From Bacteroidales bacterium (GTDB taxonomy: Bacteria > Bacteroidota > Bacteroidia > Bacteroidales > F082): a stretch of DNA of 64,000 nucleotides. This document shows, piece after piece, positions 10,319-18,359 of the stretch. Under the pieces are notes generated by a model. It was not told the origin of the DNA and made no database searches. It saw only the letters and a list, made by a program, of their open reading frames with translations. The stretch's first letter is position 1; each line of letters begins with the position of its first letter. The DNA lies in the NCBI GenBank assembly GCA_016290215.1, contig JAEETH010000010.1:28697-92696 (forward strand), given 5' to 3'. The position numbers and the translations under genes are program-made.

Positions 10319-13300
10319 TCAAGGTTGTGGTGTAGTGCCGTTGATGATCACTTTTGTGTCGCCGCCGATCTTGCCTATATTGCCTCCGCCATAGATGTTG
10401 CCGAGCACCTTGGTCTGGTCTTTGACTAAAACTGTTGTGTTTTGAAGCACTTCACTCTCGTCGCCACCGCCAAACACGTTGCCTGTGCCATTGACACCCG
10501 GGGTACCCACCGTGGTTGAACCTTCTAAGGTAAGAGAGACGCTATTTTCGACTGCGCCAAGACCTTCGAGCGGAACTGTAGTGAGCACATACCATTTATT
10601 GCTTCCCACAGGATACTCAAAAGTGGCATTTCTACCCGTATTTGTACCAGCTGGGATTACCACCCCTTGAGGGAACATCTGACCAGAAGCATTCTTATAG
10701 CACCAAGTGTATTCACGGTCGATGTATTCTAACGAATTCAATCTATTCATGCCATCCTGCATAAGACCGCCTCCATCAATATAAGGGAAATGCGGTTGAT
10801 TCTTGTCATGAATTCGGAATGGCTCAATTTTACCTGAAAAGCCTCCGCCGTAAACATTGCCCTTTACGATGCAATCTGTTAGTTTGGAAGTAACATTACC
10901 TTTGACATTGGCGAGGTTGCCACCACCATAAAAGTTGTTTTTAACTGTACAGTTGACCAATGTGTTGGAGACATCGCCCGTAATGGTGGTGCCAAACTGT
11001 GCCCAATGGAGGTAGGAACGAATCGTAGGATTCTCACCCAAACCATTGGACTCGACAAAACACTCGAACTCGAAAAGGGCATGGTATCCTCTGTTTAATG
11101 TAGTATTTGGCCCTTCATAGGCTGTGCCTGCACCACTGATGGTATTAAGAGGGTTAAAAACATTATATCCATGAGAATTCCAGTATGTCAAAGTGGAAGG
11201 ATTGGTAAAAGCAATATTACCATCTTCCTTTTGTTCGCGGTAGTAGCTGGTGCCTCCATTGCCGCCGCCATAATAATGTCCAAAAATAGTGCCTGTGGCA
11301 TGGGTAGTAACAGTCATCTCATCGCCCATGACACCAATTTTAGGGCCTCCACAATATTTTTCCACTAGACTGTGGTCAATGGTGACATCAATGCTGCCAG
11401 ATATTGGCTTGGAACCATTGATACCACCGCCATAAAACTCACCTATGATGGAATGGTCGATCTTGAACGTGATACTGCCATCAACCTTTTCATAGCCCGC
11501 ACCCGCTATCATGCCAAAATGGCCTCCATTGATGTAGCAATGAGGATTGTCCTGGTTGGCCCCTGCGTTAACATTATAGATACCAGAAAGATAGAATTCA
11601 GGATAATCTCCACCAAGCACATTGACAGCACAATGCCTTGTTATTTTGCCATTACTGTCACGATTGCAGTGTCGGCCTGGCGTGAAACGCAACATACGGA
11701 AATGGCCTCCCAAAAGGAAATAAGAAGTATGGTCGTTGTCGCCATAACGCACAACGATTTGTTCGAAGTGACCTCCATTAAGAATCACCGGACCTTCCAC
11801 TTTATAATTAGAGTTATTGGTATTGTAATTATCATATTCAAACTGGGTTGTATGCATATAGGAAGTCTCGGTAATCTCAAAATGACCTTGAGGGGTAAAA
11901 ATACCGATGGTGTTTTGGTTTTCATTATGACGAACTGCCATACCCAACTCTGGCACGGTGAGGAAATCGAAACGAATGGGTTGGATGCATGGACGAGCAA
12001 ATTGCCTACGGAATTGCAATTCAAAACAATAGTCTGGCTCATTGTCGAAGTCTTGGTCGATGCTCATTATCGTATAGGGATGCCATTTGTTGTCAACACC
12101 ATATCCTACACCGCCATTTTCATTCCTTAACTGGAAATTGCCAATGAGAACGATGGCTTGGTCATATACCGTGAAACTCAACGTGTTATTCGAGAGCGTG
12201 GCCGCATCAAGGGCTTTGATGGCAACACGCCAATCGGTATAGACTGTATGGCCCTGAAATGTAGTTGGCAATGTTCCTCCAGGCACAAAAGGCTCACCAT
12301 ATTTCACATCCCCATTGGGAGAATAGTTGGTCATTTTTACCCTATCAAGATAATGGCCTGTATTGTGCATATAGAACGCCTTGCCCCAATAGGCCTCAAT
12401 GGTGATGGCGGTCACGCCTTCGGGCACGTAGTAATAACCACCTTGGGCAAACACGCGACCACTCTTTGCATAAAGGTCTTTGTTGGTACAATTGCGGTCG
12501 GCAAAATTGAAACCATCTTCCCATGCGCGTTCTGAGACTTCATCGGGGGTATAGCTGCCATACGCAGACGAATAAGCATAGCCTTTGAAGGTGCCTGGTG
12601 TTCCGCCAGTTACCTCGGTTATCTTCCAGCCCGTCACCACATAGTCCGTATAATTACCGCCATAACGCGTGTTGTGGTCGCTGCTGGATGGGTTACCGAA
12701 AAGTTCGTTATAGTATGGAAGCTGCACTTTGCAATAGCCGTAGTCAAAATGCAGGGTATCCATGTCAGTGATGGTTCGCGTGATCGTAGTACCAGCGATG
12801 CCAGCAGGAGCATGATTGCCCGGGTTGACCGTGATGCTCAGTGTGCCCAAGCTCTTACCTTGATAAGGGGCAGCGTCGGTGCGTTGCACCCAAACACCTG
12901 CTTTATCGTCCCATACCTTATCCGGGTCAGGGTTGATGACGGAAGGATACTTACCCCACTTCTTCAAAATGGGATAGGGAGCAATGCTGGGGTCAAGCAC
13001 CCACTTGGCAAGATCCAATTCCGTGACTTGTTCGTCGGTCGGTGTCGTTCCATTGATTCCGTTCACCCACCAAGTGCAGAGACGGCGATTGCTGTTGAAG
13101 ATGCTACGATAGTATTCAAATCGGGTCAAATACTCCTCCAAAACAGGCCAAGAGGTTTTATGGCCAGCAATGGTCAAACCATTATCAAATGTGGCACTTT
13201 CGCGGAAAAAATCGTAAGGATTGATGCCCGTGTTCGAATCGTTTAGGATGACCTTGTTGCCATAGACAGGTGCGTAGTTTGCGCAATTGCCCGTATCAAT

Positions 13301-14011
13301 GTCGCCATAAAACATGCAATTGACTACCATGGTCTTTATGTTAGCCTGGACCGAAGTCTGATTGTTGTTGCCCACCAATCCACCCACATAATAGTTACCG
13401 CCACCGCCTTGGGTAATCCAAGCATAACTGAAGCAGTTGATGACGCGGGCAGTTCCGTCAAGCAAACCGACGAGGCTACCGCAATTGCGGTTGTTGCTAC
13501 TCGCCACAGTGGACGGATTGTCAAAAATGTTGATGGGATTTGTGGGCAGAATGCCACAACTGTAGATGCGAGAATCGCCATTGGCAGTGCAGCAGATGGC
13601 TCCGACATCGCCATCTTGACTGATAGCTACCTCTTTGAGCATGATATTACTGATGTGAGCTCCTGTAACAGTTATGAACAAAGGCCGAGTCAGTCCAGAA
13701 ATGACAGGGAAAGTGCCGTCAGCCTTTGCTTGAGCCGTCAGTGTGCCCGAAAAGGCAGCATTGAGCGAAGGGATGTAACTTGCCGCATCAATGTCTGTTG
13801 TAATAACATAATTACCCGTGGCAGTCATCCCATTCAGTCCTGTCACATCAGTAATTGTTGTGGGTGTTTGTCCGAAAACATTTTCACACATGAAAACCGC
13901 AAAAACAGCCATTATAAGCAAGTTCATCACCCACCTGCTTTGCTTTCTGCCATAATTATCATTCGAAAAAGTCGGATTTTTGCCATCCAAAGTTCCAAAA
14001 CTCTTATTCAT
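10319..14011 (-). CDS. Large exported protein with C-terminal YGGG repeats
   Basis: First gene of the giant-protein cluster; its stop is 29 bp before the start of the 2516-residue gene. The frame is open from 14059, but that start adds an extra hydrophobic stretch. The ATG at 14011 gives a basic leader followed by MNLLIMAVFAVFMCENVFG/Q, so it is preferred; 13927 is also possible. After the leader comes a GLNGMTATGNYVITTDID segment and GLUG/peptidase-M26-like patterns (NCFSYAWI, GGLVGNNNQ, VVNCMFYGDID), then a mixed region and, from about residue 850, repeats such as EFYGGGING, HYYGGGNGG, NFYGGGNLANVKGNV and NVYGGGFSGKI. The terminus NIYGGGNIGKIGGDTKVII closely matches that of the downstream protein. 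An exported cell-envelope protein is well supported; function is unknown. Confidence 0.85.
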   Translation of the reverse strand: MNKSFGTLDGKNPTFSNDNYGRKQSRWVMNLLIMAVFAVFMCENVFGQTPTTITDVTGLNGMTATGNYVITTDIDAASYIPSLNAAFSGTLTAQAKADGTFPVISGLTRPLFITVTGAHISNIMLKEVAISQDGDVGAICCTANGDSRIYSCGILPTNPINIFDNPSTVASSNNRNCGSLVGLLDGTARVINCFSYAWITQGGGGNYYVGGLVGNNNQTSVQANIKTMVVNCMFYGDIDTGNCANYAPVYGNKVILNDSNTGINPYDFFRESATFDNGLTIAGHKTSWPVLEEYLTRFEYYRSIFNSNRRLCTWWVNGINGTTPTDEQVTELDLAKWVLDPSIAPYPILKKWGKYPSVINPDPDKVWDDKAGVWVQRTDAAPYQGKSLGTLSITVNPGNHAPAGIAGTTITRTITDMDTLHFDYGYCKVQLPYYNELFGNPSSSDHNTRYGGNYTDYVVTGWKITEVTGGTPGTFKGYAYSSAYGSYTPDEVSERAWEDGFNFADRNCTNKDLYAKSGRVFAQGGYYYVPEGVTAITIEAYWGKAFYMHNTGHYLDRVKMTNYSPNGDVKYGEPFVPGGTLPTTFQGHTVYTDWRVAIKALDAATLSNNTLSFTVYDQAIVLIGNFQLRNENGGVGYGVDNKWHPYTIMSIDQDFDNEPDYCFELQFRRQFARPCIQPIRFDFLTVPELGMAVRHNENQNTIGIFTPQGHFEITETSYMHTTQFEYDNYNTNNSNYKVEGPVILNGGHFEQIVVRYGDNDHTSYFLLGGHFRMLRFTPGRHCNRDSNGKITRHCAVNVLGGDYPEFYLSGIYNVNAGANQDNPHCYINGGHFGMIAGAGYEKVDGSITFKIDHSIIGEFYGGGINGSKPISGSIDVTIDHSLVEKYCGGPKIGVMGDEMTVTTHATGTIFGHYYGGGNGGTSYYREQKEDGNIAFTNPSTLTYWNSHGYNVFNPLNTISGAGTAYEGPNTTLNRGYHALFEFECFVESNGLGENPTIRSYLHWAQFGTTITGDVSNTLVNCTVKNNFYGGGNLANVKGNVTSKLTDCIVKGNVYGGGFSGKIEPFRIHDKNQPHFPYIDGGGLMQDGMNRLNSLEYIDREYTWCYKNASGQMFPQGVVIPAGTNTGRNATFEYPVGSNKWYVLTTVPLEGLGAVENSVSLTLEGSTTVGTPGVNGTGNVFGGGDESEVLQNTTVLVKDQTKVLGNIYGGGNIGKIGGDTKVIINGTTPQP

Positions 14012-14325
14012 ACTATTCAAACAATATAATAATACAATAAACAAAAAAACCGTCATCATTACGATGACACTAATTGCATAGTGCGTGCACTTTACAAAAA
14101 TTGTGCAAAGGTATTAAAAACAGCAAAAATATGGGCGTTTTTTGGGGTGGTTTTTTTATTAATTAATATATAATAATGCTTATTTTTAACAATACATTGA
14201 TTATCAATAAATTACAAAAAACACAATAAAAAAGGGAAGGCGACTAAATCGCGCATTTTCGAGGAATTGTCAAAAATGTTTGATTGTTGTAGAAACGCAA
14301 ATTCTGCGTTTCCACGACGGAACGA
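14012..14325. other. AT-rich leader region between the giant-protein operon and the DMT transporter gene
   Basis: About 310 bases with no convincing gene. The part next to the operon has a TAnnTTTG-type element; the rest is A/T runs (around 14115-14240) and a short segment with a GAAACGCAAATTCTGCGTTTCC inverted repeat at about 14292-14313, just beyond the stop of the transporter gene, which could act as its terminator stem. No RNA gene was recognised. Confidence 0.5.
14106..14113 (-). promoter_or_regulatory. Candidate -7 element of the giant-protein operon
   Basis: Minus-strand TACCTTTG matches the Bacteroidetes -7 consensus TAnnTTTG. Transcription would begin near 14100, upstream of all candidate starts. 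No good -33 TTTG lies at the usual distance, so the call rests on the -7 match and position. Confidence 0.45.
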
Positions 14326-15231
14326 TTAAATGCACAAGCACACCAAGGCCGCTAAAACCATCAAAAGCGGGATGATTTTGCTGCGAATGTTCTGCTCCTT
14401 GAAGCCGAAAATGCCATAGACGAACGACACCACAAGACGCACGCCATAGAGGATGAGCGGGATAAGCACCACCACAGCTGCATCTTGTTTAAGGCCGGTC
14501 AGATAAATCACATCTGCCACGGTGACAAACACGGCCATCGCCACGATGCCCCAACGCCATTCGAACGGCTGTTTTTGCCGGTTCGGATGCCAAATGAGCC
14601 AGAACAGCACCGCCATCATCAGGAAGTCGTAGATGGTGTACCATGCCTGGATGGTGGCAGGCGAGATGCTCTCCTTGCTGAGCAGAAACTTGTCGTAGAC
14701 ACCGCTAAAAGCCACTAATACAGCCGAGCCAAGCAGCATATACACCCACTTGTTCGACTTGAATTGTATGCCTTCCAACTTGCCCGAACGGTTCATAAAG
14801 TAGAACGAGATGATGGCCAAGACCACACCCGTGCCTTGCAGCCAAGTCAGGCTTTCATGGAACACACAAAACATCAGGACGACCGTGATGGCCGGCCTCA
14901 ACTGGTTGACAGGCCCCACCACCGTGATGGGCAGGTGCTTCATGGCCGAGTAACTGAACATCCACGAGGCGAGGATAAGCGCGGTCTTTCCTAATATTAA
15001 TAGGTGTTGGCGTGCCGTCAGCGGCTCGATGAAGAGCTTCTGCATGAAATCACTGTCAAAAATAAAGGGCTTAAAATGCGATAGCAAGATAAAAGGCACA
15101 AACAAAGCGGCACTAATCATCGTGCTGTAGAACAACACAGGGATGATGGCATTGCCCACGACAGTCTGTTTCTTGAAGATGTCGTAGAAGCCCAACAGAA
15201 AGGCGGAAATCAAGGAAAGAACTACCCACAT
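14326..15231 (-). CDS. EamA/DMT-family inner-membrane transporter
   Basis: The 301-residue protein is almost entirely hydrophobic and reads as about ten transmembrane helices in two five-helix halves, the usual size and layout of drug/metabolite transporter (EamA) proteins. Typical features are MWVVLSLISAFLLGFYDIFKK at the start, a helix with SYSAMKHLPITVVGPVNQLRP in the first half and VADVIYLTGLKQDAAVVVLIP in the second. Such proteins export or exchange small metabolites; the substrate cannot be read from sequence. It lies 40 bp downstream of the YafQ-like toxin gene on the same strand and could be co-transcribed with it. Confidence 0.85.
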   Translation of the reverse strand: MWVVLSLISAFLLGFYDIFKKQTVVGNAIIPVLFYSTMISAALFVPFILLSHFKPFIFDSDFMQKLFIEPLTARQHLLILGKTALILASWMFSYSAMKHLPITVVGPVNQLRPAITVVLMFCVFHESLTWLQGTGVVLAIISFYFMNRSGKLEGIQFKSNKWVYMLLGSAVLVAFSGVYDKFLLSKESISPATIQAWYTIYDFLMMAVLFWLIWHPNRQKQPFEWRWGIVAMAVFVTVADVIYLTGLKQDAAVVVLIPLILYGVRLVVSFVYGIFGFKEQNIRSKIIPLLMVLAALVCLCI

Positions 15232-15271
15232 GATTCAGTTGTTAATATTCGCAATTGGTTTTGAAAGGGCA

Positions 15272-15544
15272 TCAAAAAACATCTTCGTGAGTTCCGGTGT
15301 CGAACAAGTATAGCATACAACGATTTCTTACGATACGATACACCAAAACCCAGTCAAATTGTATGTGACACTCCCTAAAAGCTTTATAGTTGCCAGAAAG
15401 CAGATGATCCTTATGTTTAGGATCCAAAGTCTTACCATCAGCTAATTGGCGGACTACGTCATCAAGCAATGAAATGTCAAGGCCTCGCTTTTTGGCTAAC
15501 TTATATGATTTCTTGTACCTGCTCGAAAACTCAATGCTCATCAT
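15272..15544 (-). CDS. YafQ/RelE-family type II toxin
   Basis: The 90-residue basic protein has the YafQ pattern: an N-terminal F-x-x-x-Y-K-K-x-x-K-x-x-x-K-R-G segment, a central L-x-x-K-x-x-D-H-x-L-x-G-x-Y segment, then R-E-C-H-I-x-x-D-W-x-L-V-Y-R and a C-terminal strand ending TGTHEDVF. The central DHxLxGxY, RECHIxxDW and terminal HxDxF blocks hold residues used by YafQ ribosome-dependent mRNA interferases. It starts 5 bp after the antitoxin stop, as in ordinary antitoxin-first operons. Either of two adjacent ATGs (15544 or 15541) could initiate. Confidence 0.88.
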   Translation of the reverse strand: MMSIEFSSRYKKSYKLAKKRGLDISLLDDVVRQLADGKTLDPKHKDHLLSGNYKAFRECHIQFDWVLVYRIVRNRCMLYLFDTGTHEDVF

Positions 15545-15549
15545 GGCTT

Positions 15550-15753
15550 TCAGGCGTTTATTTTTTCCAAATAATCGTCAAAGTCTTTACATTTGATGGT
15601 TCGTCCATTCTTGAAGTCATCAATGGCTTCATCAAGGCCAGATTTCTTCTTCGTCGTCTTGAGTTTTCTAATGCCATCAAGTTTCAACAAAGCAGCAATC
15701 AACCCCTTTATTGCCGGATTGGTAGCATCATATTGCAAAGTGATTGTTTCCAT
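15550..15753 (-). CDS. Antitoxin partner of the YafQ-like toxin
   Basis: The frame extends upstream to 15789, but the ATG at 15753 (METITLQYDATNPAIKGLI) is the better start because the -7 element at 15779-15786 lies inside the longer version. The 67-residue product has a short N-terminal beta segment (ETITLQYD) followed by helices and a charged C-terminal part (KKKSGLDEAIDDFKNGRTI, then DDYLEKINA), typical of Bacteroidetes antitoxins whose C-terminus wraps around the toxin. It has no clear helix-turn-helix. The call depends largely on its size and position directly ahead of the toxin. Confidence 0.75.
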   Translation of the reverse strand: METITLQYDATNPAIKGLIAALLKLDGIRKLKTTKKKSGLDEAIDDFKNGRTIKCKDFDDYLEKINA

Positions 15754-15778
15754 TTTATTACCATTTGCGTTCTGGCTG

Positions 15779-15786
15779 CAAAAATA
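15779..15786 (-). promoter_or_regulatory. Candidate -7 element of the YafQ-type TA operon
   Basis: Minus-strand TATTTTTG matches TAnnTTTG and lies 26 bp before the antitoxin ATG at 15753. Confidence 0.5.
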
Positions 15787-15814
15787 CAACTATTTTTTCA
15801 ATGTAAGTAACGTT

Positions 15815-16918
15815 TTACTCCAAATCGATGTACACCGGAAGATGGTCGCTAAAGCCGCCGAAATAGCGAGGACCAATGTAAGTACGATAGAGTTTCTTGC
15901 CATGATAGGCCTCGTCGTCCTCCAACATAAATTCGGCATGGAAGATGCGGGCGCTACCTTCTTTATAATGTAGGCCTTCCCTGTCGTCCATCACCGCAGG
16001 CGTAACGATGATTTGGTCAAAAATCTGCCAGTCGGCCTGATGCTTCAAGGTGCCTTCAAAGCTCAAGCCTTCGTTTTTCCCGAATAGGTTGACGAGGCCA
16101 CCTTCTTCTCTTTCTGAAGGATGACGCGCGCGCAGCACATCGTAGACGCTCGGGTCGGTGGGACAGTCGTTCAAGTCGCCCATCATGATGATTTTCGGCT
16201 GGTAGCCTTCGGGGGCGGCCGCCACGATGGAATCCACTTTGGCGCGCAAAATGGATGCAGAGCAGGAGCGAGAGCCCACCGTCTCCAACTCGCCGCTATA
16301 CCTTGACGGCCAGTGGTTGACAAAGATGTGGAGGGTATCTGGATGTTGGGTCGGCCCTTCGACAGGCTCAGGGACCTTAGATCCAGCCGCGGTCGTTGAG
16401 CCTGTCGAAACGCCGCCTTTCATCGCAACAAACTTCGCATACAGAATATCCCTTGAATGATAAGCCGTATCCTCAGGATTATAATAAGGAAACACCGCAC
16501 TCTCCACCAGCTGGAAATGGTCGATGGAATACACAATGGCGGGGTCGATGCCGCGCTTGTCGGGGCCTTCGTACAGTATCCAGCGATAGTTGTGCTTTTT
16601 CAATGGTGTTTGCTCAAAAAGGGAACGCAGCACATATTCGTTCTCCACCTCGCACATGCCCAAGATGCCCAAGGGACGGTTCTCCGACATGGCCAAGATG
16701 GCCTTGTACATGTTGTTGCGCTTCTGGTAGAACCTCGACTTGGTCCAATGTTGCATCCCTTCTTCGGTGAAGGCATTGTAGGCCTTAGTGCTGTCCACAA
16801 AAGGGTCGAAGAAATTCTCCATGTTCCAGAAGGCGATGCGGACAGTGTTGTTTTGTGCAAAAACAGAATTAGTAATCACAAAACACGCAAAACAGAGCAA
16901 AACCAAGGTCTTATTCAT
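15815..16918 (-). CDS. Exported endonuclease/exonuclease/phosphatase (EEP) family protein
   Basis: The 367-residue protein has a signal peptide (MNKTLVLLCFACFVITNSVFA/Q) and the EEP motifs in order: RIAFWNMENFFDP near the start, GMCEVEN with the metal-binding Glu, FVNHWPSRYSGE with the catalytic His, MGDLNDCPTDPSV with Asp and Asn, and a final FSDHLPVYIDL with the Asp-His pair. The family hydrolyses phosphodiesters in nucleic acids, lipids or other substrates; the extracytoplasmic location is inferred from the leader. An insert of about 20 residues (GSTTAAGSKVPEPVEGPTQ) just before the conserved VNHWPSR strand is encoded by a palindromic repeat and looks acquired. All catalytic motifs remain, so the gene is probably functional. 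Confidence 0.88.
   Translation of the reverse strand: MNKTLVLLCFACFVITNSVFAQNNTVRIAFWNMENFFDPFVDSTKAYNAFTEEGMQHWTKSRFYQKRNNMYKAILAMSENRPLGILGMCEVENEYVLRSLFEQTPLKKHNYRWILYEGPDKRGIDPAIVYSIDHFQLVESAVFPYYNPEDTAYHSRDILYAKFVAMKGGVSTGSTTAAGSKVPEPVEGPTQHPDTLHIFVNHWPSRYSGELETVGSRSCSASILRAKVDSIVAAAPEGYQPKIIMMGDLNDCPTDPSVYDVLRARHPSEREEGGLVNLFGKNEGLSFEGTLKHQADWQIFDQIIVTPAVMDDREGLHYKEGSARIFHAEFMLEDDEAYHGKKLYRTYIGPRYFGGFSDHLPVYIDLE
16358..16409. repeat. REP-like palindrome inserted in frame in the EEP gene
   Basis: Two 14 bp arms, 16358-16371 (TTCGACAGGCTCAG) and 16396-16409 (TTGAGCCTGTCGAA), are inverted copies matching at 13 of 14 positions with a 24 bp spacer. The right half translates to the familiar PEPVEG peptide. 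No second copy was noticed in this window. Confidence 0.85.
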
Positions 16919-16941
16919 CGAATCAAGCGTTATTTTGAGTG

Positions 16942-16949
16942 CAAATATA
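16942..16949 (-). promoter_or_regulatory. Candidate -7 element of the EEP gene
   Basis: Minus-strand TATATTTG matches TAnnTTTG and lies 23 bp before the ATG at 16918. It is divergent from the element at 16971-16978. Confidence 0.5.
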
Positions 16950-16970
16950 GGCTTTTTCGGAAAAAGTTCG

Positions 16971-16978
16971 TAAATTTG
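16971..16978 (+). promoter_or_regulatory. Candidate -7 element of the YoeB-type TA operon
   Basis: Plus-strand TAAATTTG matches TAnnTTTG and lies 28 bp before the antitoxin ATG at 17007. Confidence 0.5.
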
Positions 16979-17006
16979 CAGCGTAAACGAAAAATTCTAT
17001 CAAAAA

Positions 17007-17261
17007 ATGACTGCCGTACAAATAGCCAATCTGAACGCAGAAATCCAACGCAATCTTGGCGCCTTGTCTGAAGACGAGACGATGCTTAACCGCGTTGCCA
17101 AATATTTGCGCAAATTGGTGAAAGAAAAGGAAGATCCCACTTTGATGAGCAAAGAGGAATTCGTCCAAAAAATTGAGCGCTCCAAAAAAGAAGCACTCGA
17201 AGGGAAAGTACATAGCATAAAGAGCAAGGAGCAACTCTCCCAATTCCTCAATAGCTTATAA
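17007..17261 (+). CDS. Antitoxin partner of the YoeB-like toxin
   Basis: The 84-residue protein is helical and charged, with MTAVQIANLNAEIQRNLGAL at the start, a central LRKLVKEKEDPTLMSKEEF and a C-terminal segment KSKEQLSQFLNSL. It has the size and composition of Bacteroidetes antitoxins found ahead of YoeB/RelE toxins, but no known DNA-binding motif is obvious. The toxin starts 4 bp after its stop, which supports a two-gene TA operon. The operon also reaches the thioredoxin-like gene through an overlapping stop/start. Confidence 0.75.
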   Translation: MTAVQIANLNAEIQRNLGALSEDETMLNRVAKYLRKLVKEKEDPTLMSKEEFVQKIERSKKEALEGKVHSIKSKEQLSQFLNSL

Positions 17262-17265
17262 TTAA

Positions 17266-17538
17266 ATGTACAATCTTGATTATACCGAAACTGCAAAAGC
17301 AGATTTTCAGCGCCTTAAGCAAGGCGAACCAAAAGCATTTGCCAAACTTAGTAGGCTACTCGAAGAATTAATGGATCATCCACGCACAGGTACAGGTCAT
17401 CCCGAGCAACTTTCAGGAGACCTTTCCGAACAATGGAGTCGTCGCATCACAAAGAAGCATAGATTAGTCTATGAAATACGTGATGCTCAGGTGATTGTGC
17501 TTGTTATTTTCGCTTACGGCCATTACGACGACAAGTGA
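17266..17538 (+). CDS. yoeB: Txe/YoeB-family type II toxin
   Basis: The 90-residue protein closely follows the YoeB pattern: YTETAKADFQRLKQGEPKAF at the start, a central HPRTGTGHPEQLSGDLSEQW and then SRRITKKHRLVYEI, ending FAYGHYDDK. YoeB toxins cleave mRNA in the ribosomal A site; the R-R-I-T-x-x-H-R-L-V-Y block and the terminal H-Y hold the catalytic residues (Glu, Arg, His and Tyr in the family). It follows its antitoxin by 4 bp, and its TGA overlaps the GTG start of the thioredoxin-like gene. Confidence 0.9.
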   Translation: MYNLDYTETAKADFQRLKQGEPKAFAKLSRLLEELMDHPRTGTGHPEQLSGDLSEQWSRRITKKHRLVYEIRDAQVIVLVIFAYGHYDDK

Positions 17539-18359
17539 AACGTCATTTCTGCATAGTATTTCTTCTTTTCCTTTTGCCTTTGACCACAATCAAGGCCCAA
17601 AACGCTCATTTCTGGGATGGCATCGAGGCCTTCGATGGCCCCACGGACGAAAACCCCGTCTTGGCCGCACAATTAGATTTCTATTTCGACAAGATGGTGG
17701 CTCCCCTACCCGACTCCATCACTATGGAAATCAACCGACTGATTGAACGGACAAACAACAATACTGACCTCCGTGACTTCATCCTTTGGCATCTTTTGGA
17801 GAAATACCGTCACCCCGAGTACATGAGTCAAGACCAAGTGTTTGTTTGGCTCTATGAAGAATACTTTTCCCGATTGGAAATCAAGGACTTGAACGAAACT
17901 AACTTGGCTTTAATCCGCGAGAAAGCTGAGACATTTCGAAGATTAGCATTATTCAACCTTGCACCCAATTTCGCGATAAACGATTCCGTTGATTTTCATT
18001 CCATCGAAAGCGAATACACGGTATTGTTTTTCTACGACCACGACTGCGATGTGTGCCAGGAGGAAATGCAAGATTTGGATTCAATATGTGCAGAACACCC
18101 TAAAATCATAGTTCTTGCCATCGACATGAATCCCGACAGTGCAGGTGAAAGTTCGGGCGGATTTGCAATCCGCCCGCAAGGAAACGGGGATTTGAAATCC
18201 CCCATTCAATTCCTCTGGATTACAAATCCGTCGGAACTGATAGGCCTTTTCGACATCGAAACCACGCCGCTGATTTATGTCCTTGATCGCGACAAACGCA
18301 TCATTGCCAAGAAGATACAAGCGAAACAAATTGAGCTAATAGTGAGGAGTTTGGAGTGA
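17535..18359 (+). CDS. Exported thioredoxin-like protein carrying a repeat-encoded insert
   Basis: The 274-residue protein starts with GTG overlapping the YoeB stop and has a signal peptide (MKRHFCIVFLLFLLPLTTIKA/Q). Residues ~25-150 are a helical N-terminal domain as in Bacteroidetes DUF5106-type thioredoxin-fold proteins. Residues ~150-274 are thioredoxin-like, with the redox motif CDVC (FYDHDCDVCQEEM) and the cis-proline strand ETTPLIYVLD. Between them a stretch including GFAIRPQGNGDLKSPIQF is translated from a palindromic element, replacing or expanding the loop after the second core strand. Its last codons (RSLE, stop) also fall in an inverted repeat. A periplasmic thiol oxidoreductase is likely. 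Co-transcription with the toxin pair is possible but probably incidental. Confidence 0.75.
   Translation: MKRHFCIVFLLFLLPLTTIKAQNAHFWDGIEAFDGPTDENPVLAAQLDFYFDKMVAPLPDSITMEINRLIERTNNNTDLRDFILWHLLEKYRHPEYMSQDQVFVWLYEEYFSRLEIKDLNETNLALIREKAETFRRLALFNLAPNFAINDSVDFHSIESEYTVLFFYDHDCDVCQEEMQDLDSICAEHPKIIVLAIDMNPDSAGESSGGFAIRPQGNGDLKSPIQFLWITNPSELIGLFDIETTPLIYVLDRDKRIIAKKIQAKQIELIVRSLE
18155..18230. repeat. Palindromic element embedded in the thioredoxin-like gene
   Basis: Three palindromic segments follow each other: 18155-18175 (GGCGGATTTGCAATCCGCC core), 18186-18202 (GGGGATTTGAAATCCCC) and a third GGATTACAAATCCG at 18217-18230. The first two segments recur in the same order in the leader of the GH3 gene near 54555-54601. 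The frame stays open throughout. Confidence 0.8.

Noticed and set aside
1-14029. Many plus-strand open frames opposite the giant repeat genes
   Set aside because: They follow the repeat period of the minus-strand genes and have no leader, motif or spacing that suggests translation.
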